Source: Syntrophaceae bacterium UBA3084
GTDB lineage: Bacteria > Desulfobacterota > Syntrophia > Syntrophales > UBA6807
NCBI GenBank assembly: GCA_002367335.1
Contig: DFBI01000112.1
Span: forward strand, 1-6,023
Direction: 5' to 3'
Length of the DNA stretch: 6,023 nt
Shown: positions 1 through 4,758 of the stretch, one piece after another
Layout of the letters: the number at the start of each line of letters is the position of its first letter
Position numbering within the stretch: position 1 is the stretch's first letter
The notes under the pieces: model-generated
What the model was told of the DNA's origin: nothing
Database searches by the model: none
Seen by the model: the letters and a program-made list of their open reading frames with translations, nothing else
Made by a program: the position numbers and the translations under genes

Positions 1-326
1 TGAGAAGTCGCGTAGAGAAAATTTTCAACCTCAACGATAGCCTCGGTTGCTTCCATAACCCTGAAATAAATAACGGCATTCACCTTTATCGAAACATTGT
101 CACGGGTTATCACGTCTTGTGGAGGAACATCCATGGTGATGATTCTCAAATCAACTCTGACCATTCTGTCCACTACGGGTATCAGGATGATAAGACCTGG
201 TCCTTTGGTTTTTATAACCCTCCCCAGACGAAAGATTACACCCCTTTCATATTCATTAAGTATTCTTATTGCCGCCGCTAAAAACATAATAATCAAAACG
301 ACTAATGCAGTAACTGTGTATATCAT
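1..326 (-). CDS. Slipin (stomatin-like SPFH/PHB-domain membrane protein), 3' end cut by window edge
   Basis: Only the first 108 residues are in the window. The protein begins MIYTVTALVVLIIMF, an N-terminal hydrophobic segment (about residues 4-20) with no basic signal-peptide start. It then enters a PHB/SPFH domain with the family signatures NEYERGVIFRLGRV (24-37), GPGLIILIPVVDRMVRVDLR (42-61) and a stretch around DVPPQDVITRDNVSI (66-80). Slipins are usually about 250-260 residues, so more than half is missing. They are membrane-anchored scaffold proteins that oligomerise on the cytoplasmic membrane, and in prokaryotes they are typically encoded next to NfeD, whose protease domain can cleave the stomatin C-terminus. 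Here the ATG overlaps the nfeD stop (ATGA), with a strong AGGAGG seven bases upstream inside the last nfeD codons, so translation is probably coupled. The family call is firm; the cellular role is known only in outline. Confidence 0.95.
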   Translation of the reverse strand, partial: MIYTVTALVVLIIMFLAAAIRILNEYERGVIFRLGRVIKTKGPGLIILIPVVDRMVRVDLRIITMDVPPQDVITRDNVSIKVNAVIYFRVMEATEAIVEVENFLYATS

Positions 327-1654
327 GACTTGTCCTCCTCATTCTCATTCATTTTTTTCACTTCTAATTTCAACCCTTTCATCCCGGCCACTACTATGTT
401 TTCCCCCTCTTCTATCATGTCTGTACTATATGCGTTCCAATGTTCTCCTTTTATAAAAACCTTTCCGTCTTCATAAACAGGTGTGACGGCCTCTCCCTTT
501 TTGCCAATCATCCCTTCCGCGCCCGTTACCGGCTTTCTCATCTGGGCCTTAACAGCGAGTCCGATAATGGCTACAAAAAACAATGTAGTAAGAACAATTG
601 TTGGTATCATGACTTTTAAAGATACTCTCAACGCCGGAATAGATGATTCAAACAGCATAAGTGAACCTAAAACAAGAGATATTATTCCTGAAACAGTTAG
701 CATTCCATGACTTATAATTTTTATTTCAGCGACAAAAAGTATAATGCCAAAAATTATCAACAGGACACCGGCAAAATTAACCGGCAGGGTCTGCAATGCA
801 AAAAAAGCAAGAATTAGCGATATACCACCCACAACCCCCGGGAGAATCGCACCCGGGTGGGCAAATTCAAAGTACAAACCCGCAAGACCAATCATTAACA
901 AAAGGTACGCTATATTAGGATCACTCAGAGTTGTCAATATCCTTTCCCGCAGGCCCATCTTTTTTTCATTGATGATTGCTCCCTTTGTCTTCAGTGATAC
1001 CTCCCCTGAGGGCAGTAATACGACCTTCCCGTTAATTTTCTCCATTAACTGATCAATATCCTTAGCAACAAAATCGATAACATTCAGCTTTAGAGCATCT
1101 TCCGCCGTAATCGACTCACTTTTTCTAACGGCACGTTCAACCCATTTAACATTCCGTCCCCTCTTTTTTGCAATACCCTTTGAATAGGCAACGGCATCGT
1201 TTTCGACCTTCTCAGCCATGGTTTTGTCCATTTTTCCACCAACGCCGATTGCCACAGGGTGGGCAGCGCCGATGTTTGTACCCGGAGCCATTGCCGCTAT
1301 ATTCGCTGCCATTGTAATCATCACCCCCGCGGAAGCCGCTCGCGCTCCCGACGGATAAACAAAGACTGCAACAGGAATCCGTGCATTCAAAAGTCCCTTA
1401 ACTATATCTCTCATGGACAGATCAAGACCACCCGGTGTATCAAGTAAAATTATGAGCCCCGCAGAACCTTCAGCAAAGGATTGATTAATGCTTTTGATAA
1501 TATACGTTGCAACGGCTGGTGTGATGGCAGAATTTATAGTAATTACATCAAATACAGGTTTATCACTCTCCCCATAAGAGTGCGATCCTCCGGCAATAAC
1601 CAGAACAATCAGGATCAAAAATACAATAACTGATTTCATCATTTTGAACTTCAT
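323..1654 (-). CDS. nfeD: Long-form NfeD, membrane-bound ClpP-class serine protease
   Basis: This 443-residue protein has the full long NfeD layout. A signal peptide or N-terminal anchor covers about residues 1-28 (hydrophobic VIVFLILIVLVIAGG), followed by a ClpP-like protease domain (about 35-215), four or five membrane segments (about 249-370) and a C-terminal OB-fold NfeD domain (about 376-436). The protease signature is intact: LDTPGG (71-76), the Ser of RAASAG at 108 as nucleophile, and Lys149 as the partner. Their 41-residue separation equals that of the Ser97/Lys138 dyad described for the archaeal homologue PH1510. The family cleaves hydrophobic regions of stomatin-type partners, and the partner gene follows directly with a 4-base overlap. 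The start chosen is the most upstream ATG; GTGGTG lies just before it, while Met5 and Met6 have no better ribosome site. A 181-bp spacer separates it from the glycosylase gene, so it may have its own promoter, but I found no convincing one. Confidence 0.95.
   Translation of the reverse strand: MKFKMMKSVIVFLILIVLVIAGGSHSYGESDKPVFDVITINSAITPAVATYIIKSINQSFAEGSAGLIILLDTPGGLDLSMRDIVKGLLNARIPVAVFVYPSGARAASAGVMITMAANIAAMAPGTNIGAAHPVAIGVGGKMDKTMAEKVENDAVAYSKGIAKKRGRNVKWVERAVRKSESITAEDALKLNVIDFVAKDIDQLMEKINGKVVLLPSGEVSLKTKGAIINEKKMGLRERILTTLSDPNIAYLLLMIGLAGLYFEFAHPGAILPGVVGGISLILAFFALQTLPVNFAGVLLIIFGIILFVAEIKIISHGMLTVSGIISLVLGSLMLFESSIPALRVSLKVMIPTIVLTTLFFVAIIGLAVKAQMRKPVTGAEGMIGKKGEAVTPVYEDGKVFIKGEHWNAYSTDMIEEGENIVVAGMKGLKLEVKKMNENEEDKS
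333..340 (-). promoter_or_regulatory. Shine-Dalgarno site of the slipin gene, inside the nfeD 3' end
   Basis: On the minus strand GAGGAGGA lies within the final codons of nfeD (the Glu-Glu-Asp region). The AGGAGG core sits seven bases before the slipin ATG at 326-324. Together with the ATGA stop-start overlap this supports translational coupling of protease and partner, and it fixes the slipin start. Confidence 0.8.
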
Positions 1655-1799
1655 GGTTTCACCACTTTTAATTCTACAAGTTTTCCAATACTTACTTAAC
1701 GATATTTAATAGATACTCAGATACAAAGTTTATTTGGTGTGTTATTTTTTTACTCTTTGACCCTCTGTGCCTACCTGAGTAGTTACTGGGCCTTGAGAT

Positions 1800-1827
1800 T
1801 TATTTGGCATTTGAACTTTGGAATTTG
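1800..1827. repeat. Degenerate 7-bp tandem repeat (four units) downstream of the glycosylase gene
   Basis: On the plus strand the units read ttatttg, gcatttg, aactttg, gaatttg, followed by a partial acattg. On the minus strand they read CAAATTC, CAAAGTT, CAAATGC, CAAATAA. Every unit keeps a TTTG (CAAA) core with three variable bases. The array begins only 8 bases past the glycosylase stop codon and lies in the 181-bp spacer before nfeD. Spacer arrays of this kind are common in environmental bacterial genomes. No function can be assigned; loose low-complexity sequence is the main alternative. Confidence 0.5.
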
Positions 1828-1835
1828 ACATTGTT

Positions 1836-2567
1836 TTACTGCAGTTCCTTCATAATCATCTGAACATCTTCCCACACCTGTTTTTTAGCTCCGGAATTTC
1901 TTAAAAGATATGCGGGATGATACGTCGGCATAAGTTTTATCCCCTGATAAGAATGGAATCGTCCACGAAGCCTGGATATCGGAACATCAGTTTGAAGCAA
2001 TGTCTTAGCGGCAAAAGTACCGAGAGCACATATCACCCTGGGGTTAATTACCTCAAGTTGTTTTATCAAAAAAGGTTCACAGGTTTTGATTTCGTCCGGT
2101 TTAGGATTCCGGTTTCCCGGAGGACGACATTTTAATATATTACATATGTAAATCTTTTTTCTCGTAAGCCCCATAGCCCCGACAATCTTCGTAAGGAGCT
2201 GGCCTGCCCTGCCTACAAATGGTTTACCCTGCAGATCTTCCTGTTCGCCAGGAGCTTCCCCCACAAATACAAGGTCCGCATTCTGATTTCCTTCTCCGAA
2301 TACCAGGTTTTTCCTGGTCTGATATAAATTGCACCTCTGACAATCTCCGAGCTCCCGGCGTATATCATCAAGGGTTAATGGGGTTAAGCACGCCTTTTCC
2401 CCATTTGTAATTGCATCTTCCGCGATAAACTCGTCTTGAAATGCGACCTCGCCCTTCATGTACAAACCGGAACAATTTCTCCCAGAGTCTCTCTCCGAAA
2501 TGACGTGATTTTTTAGAGAAACAACTACTTGAAAAAGCTCATCTCTTAATTGTTCTTTTGAATTCAT
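1836..2567 (-). CDS. Family 4 uracil-DNA glycosylase with [4Fe-4S] cluster
   Basis: This 243-residue enzyme removes uracil from DNA, the first step of base-excision repair of deaminated cytosine. The glycosylase domain spans about residues 68-243. It carries the uracil-binding motif GEAPGEQED (103-111) followed by GKPFVGRAGQLL (114-125), a KCRPPGNRNP stretch (146-155), and the second active-site motif HPAYLLR (217-223). Four cysteines fit the iron-sulfur ligands of family 4: Cys76 and Cys79 (CxxC), Cys147 and Cys163. The first 65 or so residues are a poorly conserved extension, as in many bacterial members; it holds two more cysteines (32 and 60). The ATG used is the first possible one, because an in-frame TAG lies three codons upstream, but no clear Shine-Dalgarno precedes it. 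The internal Met37 is an alternative without better support. It is preceded by coaBC, with a 95-bp inverted-repeat element between them. Confidence 0.96.
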   Translation of the reverse strand: MNSKEQLRDELFQVVVSLKNHVISERDSGRNCSGLYMKGEVAFQDEFIAEDAITNGEKACLTPLTLDDIRRELGDCQRCNLYQTRKNLVFGEGNQNADLVFVGEAPGEQEDLQGKPFVGRAGQLLTKIVGAMGLTRKKIYICNILKCRPPGNRNPKPDEIKTCEPFLIKQLEVINPRVICALGTFAAKTLLQTDVPISRLRGRFHSYQGIKLMPTYHPAYLLRNSGAKKQVWEDVQMIMKELQ

Positions 2568-2591
2568 ATTGATATTCTATATTCAATGTCA

Positions 2592-2686
2592 TTGACTTAA
2601 GCGATTTTACTATTAATCACCTCGAAGAGCACAAAGCATTTTTTCTTTACTTTCGTGTTCTTCGTGCCAAAGTATTCTTAAGTCAA
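2592..2686. repeat. 95-bp miniature inverted-repeat element between coaBC and the glycosylase gene
   Basis: The element is bounded by perfect 10-bp terminal inverted repeats, ttgacttaag at 2592-2601 and cttaagtcaa at 2677-2686. Inside lies a second, imperfect inverted pair: ctcgaagagcacaaag (2621-2636) and ctttcgtgttcttcgtg (2650-2666), around a 13-base T-rich loop. It takes up almost the whole 124-bp gap, beginning 5 bases after the coaBC stop on the minus strand. The inner arm resembles the cttcgtg-ttcttcgtg type of dispersed intergenic repeat that I recall from many environmental bacterial genomes; that resemblance is from memory. In RNA it would fold into a stem-loop and could alter transcript stability or act as a weak terminator between coaBC and the glycosylase gene. 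It lacks a U-tract directly after a stem, so I do not call it an intrinsic terminator. Confidence 0.62.
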
Positions 2687-2691
2687 CAACA

Positions 2692-3903
2692 TTAGGAAAT
2701 TTCCGCTTTTCTCTCCTTACATAATTTCTTAATCCGATCCAGGATTTTGTCGGCAACCTTCTTTTTATTCATGAGGGGTAACTTTCTCACATCTCCCGAT
2801 CTGTCAATAATTCTTACACTATTTGTATCATACTGGAACCCGGCGCCGGGTCTGGTCAGGTCATTCGCTACGATAAGATCCATATTTTTTGAAACCATTT
2901 TATCATAGGCATTCTTAAGGAGGTTATCCGTCTCCATGGCAAAGCCGACCAGTATGCGATTCCCCTTAACTTTACCAACTTCAGAGATGATATCCGGATT
3001 CTTCTCCAGAGAAATATTGAAAGAACTATCCTTCTTTTTTATCTTTGAATCAGAAAGAACAGAAGGACGATAATCCGCCACAGCCGCTACTTTAATAATT
3101 ACCGTTGATTCTTCCAGGTATTCCATTACAGCGTTTTTCATTTCCACGGCAGTCGACACTTGTATCAATTTCACACCCGATGGCGCCGGCAGTAAGGTAG
3201 GCCCGCTTATTAATATAACATCTGCGCCACGTCTTTCAGCCATTATCGCAAATGAATACCCCATCTTACCCGATGAATAATTTGATATGAATCTTATGGG
3301 ATCAAAGGGCTCCCTTGTAGGACCTGCTGTTATCAATATTGTCTCTTCCGCTAAATCTTTTTCTGTCAGAATTGTCATAACTTCTTCTAAAATATCTTCA
3401 ACGGGAGGAAGCCTCCCTGAACCTTCTGTTTTACAGGCTAATTCGCCATAACCCGCTTCCATTACGAAATAACCTGCAGAAGAGAGTTTTTCAATATTTG
3501 TCCTGACAATCTCATTTGTATACATATTTGTATTCATGGCCGGGCAAATCAGCACCGGCGCCTTTGTAGCCATAATAAATGTTGAAAGTAAATCATCTGC
3601 AATTCCAGATGCAATTTTTCCAATGATATTCGCCGTTGCAGGAGCAATCACAACAATATCTGCAGCATTCGCCAAAGAAATATGTTCTATCTCACAATCT
3701 CCGGTTAGAGAAAATGTATCAGTATAAACGGGGTTCCCGGAAAGTGTCTGGAGAGTCAAAGGTGTTATAAATTTCGTCGCATTTTCTGTCATAACAACCT
3801 TTACATCAGCCCCTTGCTTTATGAGCTGTCTCGTAAGTTCTGCCTGCTTATAAGCAGCAATGCCACCCGTTATTCCCAGAACAATCTCTTTACCTTTCAA
3901 CAT
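2692..3903 (-). CDS. coaBC: Bifunctional phosphopantothenoylcysteine decarboxylase / phosphopantothenate-cysteine ligase
   Basis: The product catalyses two successive steps of coenzyme A synthesis: CTP-dependent joining of cysteine to 4'-phosphopantothenate (CoaB, C-terminal half), and FMN-dependent decarboxylation to 4'-phosphopantetheine (CoaC, N-terminal half). In the CoaC half I see the flavoprotein start GITGGIAAYK (10-19), the catalytic His74 in EHISLA, PAMN (121-124), and the active-site lid Cys157 in ELACKTEGSGR. In the CoaB half there is AGPTREPFDPIRFISN (193-208), whose Asn208 matches the Asn that forms the acyl-cytidylate, then SSGKMG, AAVADYRP (273-280), the KIKK lysines (287-290), KNPDI (301-305), GFAMET (320-325) and VANDL (345-349). 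At 403 residues it is full length for the fused enzyme. A modest GGGAAG ribosome site precedes the ATG. It begins 44 bp after the exporter gene and is probably co-transcribed with it. The residue after Cys157 is Lys where many homologues have Gly. Confidence 0.98.
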   Translation of the reverse strand: MLKGKEIVLGITGGIAAYKQAELTRQLIKQGADVKVVMTENATKFITPLTLQTLSGNPVYTDTFSLTGDCEIEHISLANAADIVVIAPATANIIGKIASGIADDLLSTFIMATKAPVLICPAMNTNMYTNEIVRTNIEKLSSAGYFVMEAGYGELACKTEGSGRLPPVEDILEEVMTILTEKDLAEETILITAGPTREPFDPIRFISNYSSGKMGYSFAIMAERRGADVILISGPTLLPAPSGVKLIQVSTAVEMKNAVMEYLEESTVIIKVAAVADYRPSVLSDSKIKKKDSSFNISLEKNPDIISEVGKVKGNRILVGFAMETDNLLKNAYDKMVSKNMDLIVANDLTRPGAGFQYDTNSVRIIDRSGDVRKLPLMNKKKVADKILDRIKKLCKERKAEIS

Positions 3904-3947
3904 TGATTACACTTCCCTTTTTTAGCAAATTGATAATCACAATTGGA

Positions 3948-4592
3948 CTATCCTGCGAAGTCTGTAAGTTGCCTGATTCCCCATACACTAAAAGTTATAC
4001 CAAAAAAAATAAGCATAGATGCACAAGCGCCTACGATTCCCCTATATGTTCTATCGCTTAAAGAGCTTTTCCCCCGTGAAACCAAAAAAGATACCATACT
4101 ATACCATGAAAGATCCGCCAGGATATGGCCTAAAAAAAAGATTGATACTCCAATCAAACCAAACTTCATCGATATAACAACATAACCCAGCCCAATTGTT
4201 GCCCACCATATTATCCAATAGGGATTTGCCAGACTCATCAGAATGCCGGCAAATACAAGACCACCCCAGACATCACGTTCCCTGTGAAATTCCATTGTCA
4301 CACACTTAATATCCTTCATCATACAAAATGACATCCACAATAAATAAAATCCTCCCAGCATACCGATAATACCAAGGAATATCGTATTATTTATGAAATT
4401 AGCGAATCCGACAACCAATAACGCAATCAGCCCTATTTCGAGCAAGCCGTGACCAAGTACAATCATTGGCCCTGCCCAAAAATTTCTCTTCATACTTTCA
4501 GAAATCGTGGTGGACAGCACCGGCCCCGGAACTACTGCCCCTGAGAACGCTATAGCAAAAGACGACATGAATATACCAGTTAAATTATCCAA
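3948..4592 (-). CDS. LysE/RhtB-family membrane exporter
   Basis: This is a 214-residue, very hydrophobic protein with about six predicted membrane segments (roughly 8-30, 42-64, 70-92, 110-135, 145-170, 184-207), the usual size and layout of LysE-type translocators. The family signature after the first helix is present as SGAVVPGP (17-24), followed by ESMKRNFWAGPMIVLGHGLLEI (32-53), whose small-residue GHGLLE motif is typical. NPYW at 123-126 matches the conserved Asn-Pro after the cytoplasmic loop. Members export amino acids or other small metabolites by proton exchange; the substrate cannot be read from the sequence. The start is a TTG (4592-4590) with AAGGG six bases upstream. The in-frame ATG eight codons later lacks a ribosome site and would trim the first helix. 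It is the first gene of the minus-strand row, behind a good promoter, and coaBC follows after 44 bp. Confidence 0.9.
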   Translation of the reverse strand: MDNLTGIFMSSFAIAFSGAVVPGPVLSTTISESMKRNFWAGPMIVLGHGLLEIGLIALLVVGFANFINNTIFLGIIGMLGGFYLLWMSFCMMKDIKCVTMEFHRERDVWGGLVFAGILMSLANPYWIIWWATIGLGYVVISMKFGLIGVSIFFLGHILADLSWYSMVSFLVSRGKSSLSDRTYRGIVGACASMLIFFGITFSVWGIRQLTDFAG

Positions 4593-4634
4593 AGAAAACC
4601 CTTGAAAAATATTATTAAAATATGTGTTTGGAGA

Positions 4635-4663
4635 AATATAACAGGTCTCATAAATGAGGTCAA
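4635..4663 (-). promoter_or_regulatory. Sigma-70-type promoter for the exporter-coaBC row
   Basis: On the minus strand a -35 hexamer TTGACC (4663-4658) and a -10 hexamer TATATT (4640-4635) are separated by exactly 17 bases; each matches consensus at five of six positions. The predicted start point near 4628 gives a leader of about 35 bases before the TTG start codon, with the AAGGG ribosome site inside it. Position, spacing and orientation all agree; activity is inferred. Confidence 0.65.
4647..4658. promoter_or_regulatory. Operator-like palindrome in the exporter promoter spacer
   Basis: CTCAT-AA-ATGAG is a perfect 5-bp inverted repeat with a 2-bp centre. It lies between the -10 and -35 hexamers of the minus-strand promoter and touches the -35. 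Two AGGTC direct repeats (4643-4647 and 4657-4661) flank it. A repressor bound here would block the exporter promoter. No regulator gene is in the window, so this is a position-based guess, and chance is possible for so short a palindrome. Confidence 0.35.
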
Positions 4664-4670
4664 TAATTTA

Positions 4671-4680
4671 TACTTAAGTA
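4671..4680. repeat. Perfect 10-bp palindrome between the divergent promoters
   Basis: tacttaagta is its own reverse complement. It lies between the outward-facing -35 elements of the two promoters (4658-4663 and 4695-4700), a usual place for a site affecting both. It shares the CTTAAG core with the ends of the inverted-repeat element at 2592-2686. It may be a regulatory site or chance in AT-rich sequence. Confidence 0.3.
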
Positions 4681-4694
4681 CACCGGTTTCATTC

Positions 4695-4723
4695 TTGCAA
4701 TTTAAAATCTCACCCGGTATACT
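4695..4723 (+). promoter_or_regulatory. Sigma-70-type promoter for the M23 peptidase gene
   Basis: A -35 hexamer TTGCAA (4695-4700, four of six consensus) and a -10 hexamer TATACT (4718-4723, five of six) are separated by exactly 17 bases. The expected start point is near 4730, giving a leader of about 29 bases that carries the TGGAGA ribosome site (4745-4750) eight bases before the ATG. It is arranged back to back with the exporter promoter, with about 31 bp between the two -35 elements. Confidence 0.62.
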
Positions 4724-4758
4724 TGCCGGATTGAAATTTATCAGTGGAGAAACAGCCT

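Noticed and set aside
97..456. Plus-strand open frame of 119 codons
   Set aside because: It lies antisense across the slipin/nfeD junction, both strongly supported by family motifs; its translation is low-complexity (Ser/Leu/Ile-rich) with no recognisable domain.
483..1447. Three plus-strand open frames (483-710, 744-1052, 1259-1447)
   Set aside because: All are antisense to nfeD, which is intact with catalytic residues; the translations resemble no family and have no ribosome site that I can see.
1917..2410. Plus-strand open frames antisense to the glycosylase gene (1917-2135, 2219-2410)
   Set aside because: They are shadows of the uracil-DNA glycosylase reading frame, which carries all the family motifs.
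2592..2686. CRISPR or RNA gene interpretation of the inverted-repeat element
   Set aside because: There is a single nested inverted repeat without regular spacers, and no tRNA or known riboswitch pattern; a miniature repeat element fits better.
3904..3947. Possible terminator hairpin between the exporter gene and coaBC
   Set aside because: Only a weak AATTG/CAATT pairing exists with no G+C-rich stem and no properly placed U-tract; co-transcription is more likely.
3536..4185. Plus-strand open frames antisense to coaBC (3536-3727) and to the exporter gene (3943-4185)
   Set aside because: The opposite-strand genes are clear; these translations are by-products of their codon pattern.
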